A stretch of DNA of 64,000 nucleotides from Streptomyces odontomachi (GCF_024435355.1 NZ_JAMJWG010000022.1:62001-126000), one strand, 5' to 3'. Shown: positions 49,907-58,892, counted from the first letter of the stretch. Made by a program: numbers and translations. Notes: generated from the sequence alone by a model not told the origin.

Positions 49907-50851
49907 TCAGCCTACGTCGCCGGTGCCGAGCCGCTCGCCGGGGGCGATGCGCACCCCGCGGGCCCAGTCGGCACCGCGCATCGGCTTCTTGCCCTGCGCC
50001 TGCACCCACAGCAGTTCCACCGCGTGCGAGCCGGTGCCCGCGTACACGTGTTGTTTGCCGGGCGCCAGCTCCCCCGGAGCGAGGTCGGTACGGTCCGGTG
50101 CCGGGGTGACCTGCACCAGCTTGAGCCGCTCGCCGCGGAAGACGGTCCACGCGCCGGGCGCCGGCGTGCACCCGCGCACCACCCGGTCCACCCGCAGTGC
50201 CGGTGCGTCGAAGTCCACCCGGGCGTCCTCGACGGTGACCTTCGGTGCGAGGCTGATGCCCTCACCGGGCTGGGGCAGCGGCTTCAGGCTGCCGTCCTCG
50301 ATGCCGTCCATGGTGGCCACCAACAGCCCGGCGCCGGCCAGCGAGAGCCGGGTGAGCAGGTCGCCGCTGGTGTCGGTGGGCCTCACCTGCTCGGTGATGG
50401 TGCCGTACACCGGGCCGGAGTCCAGGCCCTCCTCGATGAGGAAGGTGGCCGCGCCGGTGATGTCGTCGCCCGCCATGACGGCGTGCTGCACGGGTGCCGC
50501 GCCACGCCACGCGGGCAGCAGCGAGAAGTGCAGATTGACCCAGCCGTGCACGGGAACGTCCAGCGCGACCCGCGGCAGGAGGGCGCCGTAGGCGACGACC
50601 GGGCAGCAGTCCGGCCCGATCTCCCGCAGCCGCGCCAGGAAGTCCTCGTCACGCGGCCTGTGCGGCTTCAGCACCTCGATCCCGGCCTCTTCGGCACGCT
50701 CGGCGACGGGGCTGGGCACCAGCCTCCGGCCACGCCCCGCGGGCGCGTCGGGACGGGTGACGACCGCCGCCACCTCGTGCAGTTCCGAAGCGATCAGGGC
50801 GTCCAGAGCGGGAACGGCGACCTCGGGGGTGCCGGCGAAGACGAGCTTCAT
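49907..50851 (-). CDS. fmt: Methionyl-tRNA formyltransferase
   Basis: This 314-residue enzyme formylates initiator Met-tRNA using 10-formyl-tetrahydrofolate. It begins MKLVFAGTPEVAVPALDALI, has the folate-site motif NLHFSLLPAWRGAAPVQHAV (catalytic Asn/His, followed by the conserved Asp in GDDITG), and a C-terminal OB-like domain (VDRVVRGCTPAPGAWTVFRG). The ATG at 50851 matches the family start; the frame runs 113 codons farther upstream through the opposite-strand HTH gene promoter. rsmB follows on the same strand. Confidence 0.96.
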   Translation of the reverse strand: MKLVFAGTPEVAVPALDALIASELHEVAAVVTRPDAPAGRGRRLVPSPVAERAEEAGIEVLKPHRPRDEDFLARLREIGPDCCPVVAYGALLPRVALDVPVHGWVNLHFSLLPAWRGAAPVQHAVMAGDDITGAATFLIEEGLDSGPVYGTITEQVRPTDTSGDLLTRLSLAGAGLLVATMDGIEDGSLKPLPQPGEGISLAPKVTVEDARVDFDAPALRVDRVVRGCTPAPGAWTVFRGERLKLVQVTPAPDRTDLAPGELAPGKQHVYAGTGSHAVELLWVQAQGKKPMRGADWARGVRIAPGERLGTGDVG

Positions 50852-51188
50852 CAGTGGCTGTCGCCTCTCGGGCGGGGATCGTGGGCGGGCGTCGGTCGGA
50901 TGGGAAGCACCGAAGCAGCGCACCAGTCTAGAGGGCGCCGTCCTGCGGGAACTTGGGCGTCTCGGCACGCCGCACCCCTGCGCGCGGGCCGCGGACGTCC
51001 GGCCCGCGAGACGCACCGGTCCGCCGACCCGGTCGTGTCGGTCCGACCAGCCGAACCGCACTGTCTTGCGCCGACAGCGTGACCACTCACGCGGTGGCGC
51101 GTTGGTCAAGACGGAGTTGACCGCGAGCCGTCCGGCGGCCCTGCTCCTAGCCCCACGTTTTTCCACGCCTGCTTTGAGAGGCTTGTTC
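50852..51188. other. Divergent region between fmt and the HTH gene
   Basis: This 337-bp gap carries the promoters of two divergent genes. CTGTC...GACAG (51062-51078) is a small dyad. I recognise no strong promoter hexamers, no repeat copy and no coding sequence. Confidence 0.4.
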
Positions 51189-51764
51189 ATGGCCGACCAC
51201 GCAACTCACGACGCCCAGGCCCGGGCCAGCCTTCATCTGCTGGTGCGGGACATCGAGCGGGTGCGCCGCCAGGTGGACGCCCTGCGCACGCTCACCGCCC
51301 AGTTGGGCAACGTCTACCGTCCACGGCGTTCGGGTCCCGCCACCGGATTCGTCGTCTACGGACGAGCCCCCGCCCCCACCGTCCGGCTCGCCCAGGAGCT
51401 GCGGGACAGCGTCGAGACCCTGGTCACGGCCGCCGTGGACTTCGACCGCTCGCTCGGTTTCTCGTGGGACGCGGTCGGATCGGCGCTGGGGGTGACGAAG
51501 CAGGCCGTGCACCGCCGCTACGGCGCCCGCAGGGCCACGGCCGCCCAGGCCGCCGCCGAGGCCGAGCGCGGCACCCAGACCCCGGGCTCGGCCACTCATC
51601 CGCTCCCCGTGGGCAGCGGTCTGCCGGCCGTTCCCGCGGCCCGCACCCGGCCGCCCGGCCTCCCCGGCCCCAGCGGTCCCGGAACGGGCACCCCGGGCAC
51701 CGGCAACCCCGGAACGCGCGACGAGGCCCGACCCGGCGTCTTCCCCGGCCCGCGAAACGGCTGA
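51189..51764 (+). CDS. Small helix-turn-helix protein with disordered Pro/Gly tail
   Basis: This 191-residue protein has an N-terminal helical region (ASLHLLVRDIERVRRQVDAL, TAQLGNVYRPRRSG), then RDSVETLVTAAVDFDRSLGF and a clear HTH (FSWDAVGSALGVTKQAVHRRYGARR, about residues 97-121), and a long Pro/Gly/Thr-rich tail (about 150-191). It may be a DNA-binding protein; no family is assigned. ATG 51189 follows GAGAGG. It sits on the plus strand, embedded among minus-strand housekeeping genes (fmt, priA). Confidence 0.72.
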   Translation: MADHATHDAQARASLHLLVRDIERVRRQVDALRTLTAQLGNVYRPRRSGPATGFVVYGRAPAPTVRLAQELRDSVETLVTAAVDFDRSLGFSWDAVGSALGVTKQAVHRRYGARRATAAQAAAEAERGTQTPGSATHPLPVGSGLPAVPAARTRPPGLPGPSGPGTGTPGTGNPGTRDEARPGVFPGPRNG

Positions 51765-51795
51765 TCGGGCGGGCCAGCCAGCCAAGTGGTCGACC

Positions 51796-51864
51796 GTCGG
51801 GCAGTCGGGCAGTCGGGCAGTCGGGCAGTCGGGCAGTCGGGCAGTCGGGCAGTCGGGCAGTCGG
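51796..51864. repeat. GTCGGGCA 8-bp tandem repeat, about 8.5 copies
   Basis: An essentially perfect run of the 8-bp unit lies 30 bp after the HTH gene, between it and the convergent priA gene. Two copies of GTGAGCGGG follow at about 51902-51919. An 8-bp unit is not a codon multiple, so copy-number change here would be silent for coding. Confidence 0.9.
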
Positions 51865-52038
51865 CCGGATGGTCAGGCGGTCGGTGACGGATGCCGGCCC
51901 GGTGAGCGGGTGAGCGGGTGAACGCGGATCGCCAACGCTCCGCTCCTTCCCGGTGCCGGCCGCCGCGCGCTCCTCGGCTTGCCGGGCGGTGGACGTGAAC
52001 CCCGGCACCTCCTGGCAGGAGCACGCCGACCCGGCGCC

Positions 52039-54243
52039 TCAGCCGATGTCCGGCGGATCAACACGGATCCGTACCGTGTCCGCCGCCGTGCGGGCCGTCT
52101 TCGTCAGCCGGGCCACCTGGGCCGACTTCAGGGCGGCGGCCAGTGCGGCACCCCTGCCCTGCGGCACCCGGACCAGGGCACGCTCCCACTGCTCCCCCGG
52201 CGGCGGGGCGCCGGTGCGGCGCGGCCGGCCCGGTTCGGTCGGCGGCAGCAGGACCGGGCCGAGGACCTCCGCCTCCGCCGGCAGCTCCACCTCGGCGAGG
52301 AACGCCGACACCGCCGCCATCGGGCCCGTCACCGACGCCATCCGGGACACCGGCGGAAAACCCAGCTCCGCGCGCTCCGCACGCTCCCGTACCGCGTAGC
52401 CGACCGGGTCCCAGCGCACCAGCGCCTGCACCGGGGCCGCGGTGGCCTCGGCAACGATCACGAGCGTGCCGTCCGCCTCCTGGCCGCGCACCAGCGCGCC
52501 GGCCGCGATCCAACGGCGCAGCGCGTCCTCGCCCGCCCGCAGGTCGGGGCGGCCCAGCATGGCCCAGCCGTCCAGCAGCAGCGCCGCCGCATACCCGCCG
52601 TCGGCGACAGGCTCCGCACCCGGGGTGCTGACGACCAGCGCGGGCGTGTCGGGCACCGTGTCCAGCACCTGCTCACGCCCCGACGTGCGCACCGGCACCG
52701 TCGGAAACGCCCGCCCCAGCTCCTCAGCCGTGCGCCGCGCGCCGACGACCTGCGCGCGCAACCGGACCGCGCCACACTCCTGGCAGTGCCAGGCACCTTC
52801 AGCCCGCCCACACCAGCCGCACCGCAGCGCCCCCGCCTGCGGGACACCACCGCCCCCGCCCGCGCCCGTGGGGCCACTTCCCTGCTGCGCCTCCAGCGGA
52901 CCCGCACAGTGCACGCAGCGGGCCGGTGTGCGGCAGCGCTCGCAGGCCAGTCGCGGCACGTACCCCCGTCGGGGCACCTGCACCAGCACCGGGCCCCGGG
53001 TCAGACCGTCCCGGGCGACCTGCCAGGCGAGGGTGGGCAGCCGGGCCACCCGGGCCGCCTCGTCGCGGGCGAGGTCGGTGTCCTGGACGGTGCGCACCAG
53101 CGGCGCGGCGCGGCGGGCGCGCTCCCGGTCGGCCACCAACGGCCTGGCCCAGCCGCTCGCCACCAGCTGGGCGGCCTCCACCGTGCATCCCCAGGCGCCC
53201 AGCAGGAACCCGCAGCCGTGCTGTGCCGCGCGGGTCAGCAGCACCTCGCGGGCATGCGGCTGGGGGGCGTGCAGCTCGCTGTGGCTGTCGTCGCCGTCGT
53301 CCCAGATGACGACCAGGCCCAAGGCCCTGACCGGCGCGAACATGGCGGCGCGGGTCCCCACCACGGCGCGCACGGACCCCCGCCGCACCGCGAGCCACTC
53401 GCCGTAGCGCCGCTCGGGGCCCGCCTCGGCGGCCAGCACCGCATGCCGCCCCGTGCCGATCAGCGCGGTCAGGGCGGCGTCCACCCGGGCCACGGCGCGC
53501 CCGTCCGGGACCACCACCAGGGCGCCCCGCCCCGAGGCGAGCGTCGCGGCCACGGCACGCGCGAGGGCGTCGGCCCAGTGCGGGCCCGGCAGGGCGTTCC
53601 AGACGGCTCGTGGGGCGCCCCCGGTCGCGAGCGCGTCCAAGAAGGCCGGGCCGTGCCGGTAGGACGCCCAGGGGCCCGGCTCGGGCGCTGCGGGCGGTGG
53701 TAGCGGCTCGGGCGAGGGGCGGGACTCCGCGCGGGCGCTGCGCGGCGGAACGGCCAGCTGGAGCACGTCAGCGAGACTCCCCGCATAACGGTCGGCGACG
53801 GCCCGCGCGAGCCCCAGCAGTTCCGGGCCGAGCACCGGCTCCGGCGACACGACCTGGGCGAGCGCGGCCAGCGGCCCCTGGTAGTCGGACTCGGCCACCC
53901 GCTCGACGAGGAATCCGTCGACGAGCCCGCCGCCTTCCCGGCGCCCGCCGCGCACCCGGTGCCGCCCCGCGCCGAAGCGCACACGTACCCGCACCCCTGG
54001 CTGCGCCTGCTCGGCGAGTTCCTTGGGCACCGCGTAGTCGAAGTACCGGTCGAGGTGCAGCACGCCCTTGTCGACCACGACCCGTGCCACCGGCAGCTGG
54101 TCGGCCAGCTCGGCGCCCCGCCAGGTCCGTGGCTTGGCCCGTGGCACTTCGGCCTTGCGCACGCTCTCCCGGATCAGGGCCAGCTGCTCCGGCGGCACCT
54201 GCCCTGCGTCGCCACCGCCCCCCTGTCCGTCCGCACCGCTCAC
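52039..54243 (-). CDS. priA: PriA-like replication restart protein lacking helicase motifs
   Basis: This 734-residue protein has an N-terminal PriA DNA-binding domain (VARVVVDKGVLHLDRYFDYA, VRVRFGAGRHRVRGG), a degenerate helicase region and the PriA zinc region with paired cysteines (CERCRTPARCVHC, CGWCGRAEGAWHCQEC). No GxxxxGKT Walker A is present where expected (around PGPHWADALARAVAATL), and the DEAH position reads WDDGDDS. Actinobacterial PriA proteins are known to lack helicase motifs and may only load or recognise forks. I chose GTG 54243 because AGGA precedes it; the frame's first ATG is 54276. Confidence 0.92.
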   Translation of the reverse strand: MSGADGQGGGGDAGQVPPEQLALIRESVRKAEVPRAKPRTWRGAELADQLPVARVVVDKGVLHLDRYFDYAVPKELAEQAQPGVRVRVRFGAGRHRVRGGRREGGGLVDGFLVERVAESDYQGPLAALAQVVSPEPVLGPELLGLARAVADRYAGSLADVLQLAVPPRSARAESRPSPEPLPPPAAPEPGPWASYRHGPAFLDALATGGAPRAVWNALPGPHWADALARAVAATLASGRGALVVVPDGRAVARVDAALTALIGTGRHAVLAAEAGPERRYGEWLAVRRGSVRAVVGTRAAMFAPVRALGLVVIWDDGDDSHSELHAPQPHAREVLLTRAAQHGCGFLLGAWGCTVEAAQLVASGWARPLVADRERARRAAPLVRTVQDTDLARDEAARVARLPTLAWQVARDGLTRGPVLVQVPRRGYVPRLACERCRTPARCVHCAGPLEAQQGSGPTGAGGGGGVPQAGALRCGWCGRAEGAWHCQECGAVRLRAQVVGARRTAEELGRAFPTVPVRTSGREQVLDTVPDTPALVVSTPGAEPVADGGYAAALLLDGWAMLGRPDLRAGEDALRRWIAAGALVRGQEADGTLVIVAEATAAPVQALVRWDPVGYAVRERAERAELGFPPVSRMASVTGPMAAVSAFLAEVELPAEAEVLGPVLLPPTEPGRPRRTGAPPPGEQWERALVRVPQGRGAALAAALKSAQVARLTKTARTAADTVRIRVDPPDIG

Positions 54244-54329
54244 ACCTGCATTCCTACCACCGAGCACCGACACCATCAGGGCGCAACAAGGTCGCGGACG
54301 AACACGAGGACGGCCACCCGAACAGAAAC

Positions 54330-54366
54330 GAAGATCCGGCAGTCCGAGGTGGACTACCGGATCTTC
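54330..54366 (-). terminator. Intrinsic terminator of metK
   Basis: GAAGATCCGG (54330-54339) and CCGGATCTTC (54357-54366) form a perfect 10-bp stem with an inner AGTCC/GGACT stem. On the minus strand it is followed by GTTTCTGTT. It lies 37 nt beyond the metK stop and before priA. Confidence 0.85.
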
Positions 54367-54402
54367 ATCTTGGAGTGGGGGACCCGTTCGGTCGCCGGAG
54401 GC

Positions 54403-55620
54403 CTACAGCCCGGCGGCGGCCCGCAGGGCGTCCACGCGGTCCGTGCGCTCCCAGGTGAACTCGGGAAGCTCGCGACCGAAGTGGCCGTACGAAGCGGTCT
54501 TGGCGTAGATCGGACGGAGCAGGTCGAGGTCGCGGATGATCGCTGCGGGGCGGAGGTCGAAGACCTCGCCGATGGCGGCCTCGATCTTCTCGGGGTCCAC
54601 GGCGTTCGTGCCGAAGGTCTCGACGAAGAGACCGACCGGCTCGGCCTTGCCGATGGCGTAGGCGACCTGGACCTCGCAGCGGGTGGCGAGGCCGGCGGCT
54701 ACGACGTTCTTCGCGACCCAGCGCATGGCGTAGGCGGCGGAGCGGTCGACCTTGGAGGGGTCCTTGCCGGAGAAGGCGCCGCCGCCGTGGCGGGCCATGC
54801 CGCCGTAGGTGTCGATGATGATCTTGCGGCCGGTGAGACCGGCGTCACCCATGGGGCCGCCGATCTCGAAGCGGCCGGTCGGGTTCACCAGCAGGCGGTA
54901 GCCGTCGGTGTCGAGTTTGATGCCCTCGTCCACCAGGGCACGCAGCTCGGGCTCCACGACGAATTCGCGGACATCGGGGGTGAGCAGCGACTCCAGGTCG
55001 ATGTCGCTGGCGTGCTGCGAGGAGACCACGACGGTGTCGAGACGGACCGCCTTGTCGCCGTCGTACTCGATGGTGACCTGGGTCTTTCCGTCCGGGCGCA
55101 GGTACGGGATGGTGCCGTTCTTGCGGACGTCGGACAGCCGCAGGGAGAGCCGGTGGGCCAACCGGATGGGCAGCGGCATCAGCTCGGGCGTCTCGTCGCA
55201 CGCGTACCCGAACATCAGGCCCTGGTCGCCCGCGCCCTGCCGGTCCAGCTCGTCGAGCTCCGCGGCAGCGCCCTCGACCCGGGCCTCGTAGGCCGTGTCG
55301 ACACCCTGGGCGATGTCCGGGGACTGGGAGCCGATGGACAGCGACACGCCGCAGGAGGCGCCGTCGAAGCCCTTCTTCGAGGAGTCGTAACCGATCTCCA
55401 GGATCTTGTCGCGTACCAGTTGAGCGATGGGCACATACGCCTGGGTCGTGACCTCGCCGGCCACATGGACCTGACCGGTGGTGATGAGGGTCTCAACGGC
55501 GACCCGGGATGCCGGGTCATCCTGCAGAAGTGCGTCGAGGATGGTGTCGCTGATCTGGTCGGCGATCTTGTCGGGGTGACCCTCGGTCACGGACTCCGAA
55601 GTGAAGAGACGGCGGGACAC
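54403..55620 (-). CDS. metK: S-adenosylmethionine synthetase
   Basis: This 405-residue enzyme makes SAM from methionine and ATP. The start reads SRRLFTSESVTEGHPDKIAD; other signatures are GAGDQGLMFGYACDET, GGPMGDAGLTGRKIIIDTYG and the loop GGGAFSGKDPSKVDRSAAYA. The length is typical. The GTG at 55620 follows GGGAGCGAT. A strong terminator follows the gene, and the next upstream gene on this strand is coaBC, about 310 bp away, so metK probably has its own promoter. Confidence 0.98.
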   Translation of the reverse strand: MSRRLFTSESVTEGHPDKIADQISDTILDALLQDDPASRVAVETLITTGQVHVAGEVTTQAYVPIAQLVRDKILEIGYDSSKKGFDGASCGVSLSIGSQSPDIAQGVDTAYEARVEGAAAELDELDRQGAGDQGLMFGYACDETPELMPLPIRLAHRLSLRLSDVRKNGTIPYLRPDGKTQVTIEYDGDKAVRLDTVVVSSQHASDIDLESLLTPDVREFVVEPELRALVDEGIKLDTDGYRLLVNPTGRFEIGGPMGDAGLTGRKIIIDTYGGMARHGGGAFSGKDPSKVDRSAAYAMRWVAKNVVAAGLATRCEVQVAYAIGKAEPVGLFVETFGTNAVDPEKIEAAIGEVFDLRPAAIIRDLDLLRPIYAKTASYGHFGRELPEFTWERTDRVDALRAAAGL

Positions 55621-55932
55621 ATCGCTCCCTGGGGTTGCAGCGGCTGCTGGCTGATCATGTGTGGACGGGTCGGACAGAGAGGTCCAACGCCATCCGCGAA
55701 CAGTTTATCGGGCGGAATGGTCCTTGGCCCGGGTGTCTCGCCACTTGAGCGAGCGCCCAGGCATCCGCACGACAATACGACGGTTCCACTTCGCTGGGGA
55801 AACGACACGTCGGAGCCATGTGAGTGCACTCCGTTTCATCCGAGGCCTCATACGGGTTCATCCGGCGTAGCCGAATTTCCCCAGTTGGGGGTGGTGGGGT
55901 CGGCCGGGACCGGTGTGGTCGTGTTATGCCGG
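55621..55932 (-). promoter_or_regulatory. metK upstream region
   Basis: On the minus strand TAAACT (55707-55702) is a good -10 candidate within CCCGATAAACTGTTCG and would give a leader of about 75 nt; the matching -35 is poor. I looked for SAM-I, SAM-II and SAM-IV riboswitch cores and did not recognise any. No coding sequence was seen in these 312 bp. Confidence 0.4.
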
Positions 55933-57153
55933 TCAGCCGAGGCCGTCGAGGGCGCCGAAGCGGTTGCCCACCAGGTCCCACACCACGTCGGCGAGGGCTT
56001 CCTTGGGTCCGTACGGCACCGGCGTCTCGGTACCGTCGGCGGAGAGCACCACGGCCTCGTTCTCCTCCGCGCCGAAGGTCTTGCGCTCCCCCACCTCGTT
56101 GACGACGAGCAGGTCGCAGCCCTTGCGACGGAGTTTGGCGCGCCCGTTCGCCAGGACGTCGTCGGTCTCGGCGGCGAAGCCCACGACGACCTGGCCGGGG
56201 CGCGGCCGGTCGGCGGACAACTCGGCGAGGATGTCGGGGTTGCGCACCAGGGTGAGGGGCTCGGGGTCCCGCCCCTCCGTCTTCTTGATCTTTCCGGTGG
56301 CGTAGGCGGCGGGCCGGAAGTCGGCCACGGCCGCCGCCATCACCACCGCGTCGGCGTCGGCAGCAGCCTTGAGCACGGCTTCGCGCAGCTGGACGGCGGT
56401 CTCGACGTGCACGACGTCGACGCCGGCCGGGTCGGGCAGGTCCGTGTGGGCGGCCAGCAGGGTGACCCGGGCGCCACGGGCCGCGGCGGTGCCGGCGAGG
56501 GCGTAGCCCTGCTTGCCGGAGGAACGGTTGCCCAGGAAGCGCACCGGGTCCAGCGGCTCCCGGGTGCCGCCGGCGCTCACCACGACATGCCGGCCGGTGA
56601 GGTCGGCCGGTCGGCTGCCGCGCGCCAGGGTGCGACGACACAGGTCGAAGATCTCGACGGGGTCGGGGAAGCGGCCCTTGCCGGTGTCGACGCCGGTGAG
56701 ACGTCCGACGGCGGGCTCCACGACGAGGGCTCCGCGGCTGCGCAGGGTGGCGACGTTCTGCTGGGTGGCCGGGTGCTCCCACATCTCGGTGTGCATCGCC
56801 GGCGCGAAGACGACGGGGCAGCGGGCGGTGAGCAGGGTGTTGGTCAGCAGGTCGTCGGCGAGGCCGTGGGCGGCCTTGGCGAGCAGGTCGGCGGTGGCGG
56901 GGGCGACGACCACCAGGTCGGCGGACTGGCCGATGCGCACGTGCGGGACCTCGTGGACGTCGGAGAAGACGTCGGTGGCGACCGGGTGCCCGGAGAGGGC
57001 GGACCAGGTGGCGGCGCCGACGAAGCGCAGTGCCGACTCGGTCGGCACGACGCGTACGTCGTGTCCCGACTCGGTCAGCCGGCGCAGCAGCTCGCACGCC
57101 TTGTAGGCGGCGATGCCGCCGCTGACGCCCAGTACGACCTTCGGCCTGTCCAC
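55933..57153 (-). CDS. coaBC: Bifunctional phosphopantothenoylcysteine decarboxylase / synthetase
   Basis: This 406-residue fusion carries out two steps of coenzyme A synthesis. The N-terminal CoaC flavin domain has VVLGVSGGIAAYKACELLRR, ADLVVVAPATADLLAKAAHG, FAPAMHTEMWEHPATQQNVA. The C-terminal CoaB domain has VVVSAGGTREPLDPVRFLGN, SSGKQGYALA and AVADFRPA. The GTG at 57153 follows GGGGAGGCACG; the frame opens 46 codons farther upstream. rpoZ precedes it on the same strand. Confidence 0.96.
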   Translation of the reverse strand: MDRPKVVLGVSGGIAAYKACELLRRLTESGHDVRVVPTESALRFVGAATWSALSGHPVATDVFSDVHEVPHVRIGQSADLVVVAPATADLLAKAAHGLADDLLTNTLLTARCPVVFAPAMHTEMWEHPATQQNVATLRSRGALVVEPAVGRLTGVDTGKGRFPDPVEIFDLCRRTLARGSRPADLTGRHVVVSAGGTREPLDPVRFLGNRSSGKQGYALAGTAAARGARVTLLAAHTDLPDPAGVDVVHVETAVQLREAVLKAAADADAVVMAAAVADFRPAAYATGKIKKTEGRDPEPLTLVRNPDILAELSADRPRPGQVVVGFAAETDDVLANGRAKLRRKGCDLLVVNEVGERKTFGAEENEAVVLSADGTETPVPYGPKEALADVVWDLVGNRFGALDGLG

Positions 57154-57396
57154 CGTGCCTCCCCGCACTCGGCCCGCATCCGGGGCTCCTTCGTACTCCC
57201 CGTAATGCCCCCGCTGTTCCTGACATTCCCCATGACACACCACGGGCCCGGCAGCGGCGCTGCCGGGCCTGAGCTGTGGGCTCCGGTGCACGGTCCCCTG
57301 CCCCTGGCCGCCCCAAAGGTGCCGGGGCGCCCGCCGGAACCGACCGGAGGCCGGACCTGGCGGCGGGGGTGGCGCAGCGGTCGGGTGTCCGCCGGA

Positions 57397-57669
57397 CTAC
57401 TGGCCCGAGCCCTCCACGGCCTCGGAGGTCAGCAGGCCCGCGTTGATCTCGCGCAGGGCGATGGAGAGCGGCTTCTCGTGGACATGGGTGTCGACGAGCG
57501 GACCGACGTACTCCAGGAGGCCCTCACCGAGCTGCGAGTAGTACGCGTTGATCTGGCGAGCGCGCTTGGCCGCGTAGATCACCAGGCTGTACTTCGAGTC
57601 GGTGGCCTCGAGGAGCTCGTCGATCGGGGGGTTGATGATGCCCTCGGGCGCGGTCGTGGAAGAGGACAC
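57397..57669 (-). CDS. rpoZ: RNA polymerase omega subunit
   Basis: This 90-residue subunit helps assemble and stabilise RNA polymerase. It reads SSSTTAPEGIINPPIDELLE, ATDSKYSLVIYAAKRARQIN and KPLSIALREINAGLLT, the omega fold. The GTG at 57669 is preceded by GGAAGGCAGAGC and gives the usual streptomycete length; the longer open frame upstream is not protein-like. It lies between gmk and coaBC, the order seen widely in actinobacteria. Confidence 0.97.
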   Translation of the reverse strand: MSSSTTAPEGIINPPIDELLEATDSKYSLVIYAAKRARQINAYYSQLGEGLLEYVGPLVDTHVHEKPLSIALREINAGLLTSEAVEGSGQ

Positions 57670-57803
57670 GCTCTGCCTTCCGAACGATGGGAGATGACCG
57701 GGCGATGCCCTCGTGCAAGTCACCAGGTCGCCGGGGCGGTGAGCGCCGCCGGCCACCGCAGGTGGTTCGGGCACGTGATGTCGGCTTGGACACCGCGCAT
57801 CGA

Positions 57804-58397
57804 TCACATAACGTCCACCAAGGCTAGCAGCTCATGCGCCACATCCTCGACGGAGGTGTTGACGAGGGTGACGTCGAACTCGGACTCGGCGGCGAGCTCG
57901 ACCCTGGCCGCGGCCAGCCGGCGCTCGACGACGTCCGGGGACTCGGTGCCGCGGCCGGTGAGCCTGCGCACCAGTTCGTCCCAGGAGGGCGGGGCGAGGA
58001 AGACGAGCCGGGCGTCCGACATGGTTTCCCGCACCTGGCGCGCGCCCTGGAGGTCGATCTCCAGCAGGACCGGCTCCCCGGCCTCCAGCCGCTCCAGCAC
58101 GGCTCCCCGGGGGGTGCCGTAGCGGTGGCCGGCGAATTCGGCCCACTCGAGGAACTCGCCGTTGGCGATGAGCTTGTCGAACTCGTCGTCGGAGACGAAG
58201 AAATACTGGACGCCGTCCTGCTCGCCGGGGCGGGGTCGGCGCGTGGTGGCGGACACCGAGAGCCAGACCTCGGGGTATGCCTTGCGCAAATGGGCGACGA
58301 CCGTGCTCTTGCCGACCCCGGAGGGGCCGGAGAGCACGGTCAGCCGCGGACGTGCGTCCGGGGGCACGGGGGGTGTCCCCCGGGATGTTGCAGACAT
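57804..58397 (-). CDS. gmk: Guanylate kinase
   Basis: This 197-residue enzyme phosphorylates GMP to GDP. It has the P-loop LTVLSGPSGVGKSTVVAHLR, the GMP-binding SVSATTRRPRPGEQDGVQYF, FLEWAEFAGHRYGTPR, and LLEIDLQGARQVR. The ATG at 58397 has no ribosome site; instead a GATAAT -10 hexamer (58409-58404) ends six bases before it, pointing to a leaderless mRNA whose promoter overlaps the end of the upstream ihf gene. Confidence 0.96.
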   Translation of the reverse strand: MSATSRGTPPVPPDARPRLTVLSGPSGVGKSTVVAHLRKAYPEVWLSVSATTRRPRPGEQDGVQYFFVSDDEFDKLIANGEFLEWAEFAGHRYGTPRGAVLERLEAGEPVLLEIDLQGARQVRETMSDARLVFLAPPSWDELVRRLTGRGTESPDVVERRLAAARVELAAESEFDVTLVNTSVEDVAHELLALVDVM

Positions 58398-58435
58398 GTA
58401 GCGATTATCCAGGGTCGCGGTCGGACCGGGAAACG

Positions 58436-58759
58436 TCAGGCGGCGTTGCCGCCGAACTCCCGCTCCAGGGACGCGATCTGGTTGGAGCCGAGACCGCGCA
58501 CCCGGCGGCTTTCGGAGATCCCGAGCCGCTCCATGATCTGCTTGGCGCGGACCTTGCCCACGCCCGGCAGGGACTCCAGGAGGGCGGAGACCTTCATCTT
58601 GCCGATGACGTCATTCTCCTGGCCCTGCTTGATGACCTCGTGAAGGGAGGCGCCGGAGTGCTTGAGTCGATTCTTGACCTCGGCCCGCTCCCGGCGAGCC
58701 GCGGCGGCCTTTTCGAGCGCGGCTGCGCGCTGTTCGGGGGTAAGGGGCGGAAGAGCCAC
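58436..58759 (-). CDS. mihF: Actinobacterial integration host factor (sIHF/mIHF)
   Basis: This 107-residue nucleoid protein bends DNA and influences development and secondary metabolism in streptomycetes. It begins ALPPLTPEQRAAALEKAAAA, has a basic helix RRERAEVKNRLKHSGASLHE, and the helix-two-turn-helix LLESLPGVGKVRAKQIMERL that contacts DNA, ending RGLGSNQIASLEREF. The GTG at 58759 gives the normal length; the frame opens 21 codons earlier. It lies next to gmk, as in other streptomycetes. Confidence 0.95.
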   Translation of the reverse strand: MALPPLTPEQRAAALEKAAAARRERAEVKNRLKHSGASLHEVIKQGQENDVIGKMKVSALLESLPGVGKVRAKQIMERLGISESRRVRGLGSNQIASLEREFGGNAA

Positions 58760-58856
58760 GCCTACGTCACCTCGGATGTCGAACTGTCGGATACGGACCG
58801 GTGAGGAACCTAGTCGCCCCACACCTGGGGAGCAACGAGCAACGCGTGTACCCGTA

Positions 58857-58892
58857 CTCCCCCACTGCCTTGAGAGCGTGGGGGTAGCCCCA
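58857..58892. repeat. Dispersed palindromic repeat upstream of the ihf gene
   Basis: CTCCCCCACTGCCTTGAGAG followed by CGTGGGGGTAGCCCC is a solitary copy of the palindromic family. It lies about 100 bp upstream of the ihf start, in the 286-bp gap to pyrF; the remainder of that gap shows nothing gene-like. Confidence 0.65.

Noticed and set aside
55621..55932. SAM riboswitch before metK
   Set aside because: No SAM-I, SAM-II or SAM-IV core sequence could be recognised on the minus strand.
53959..58122. 1387-codon plus-strand open frame across metK, coaBC and rpoZ
   Set aside because: It lies opposite several certain housekeeping genes and shows only low-complexity translation, a typical shadow frame in high-GC DNA.
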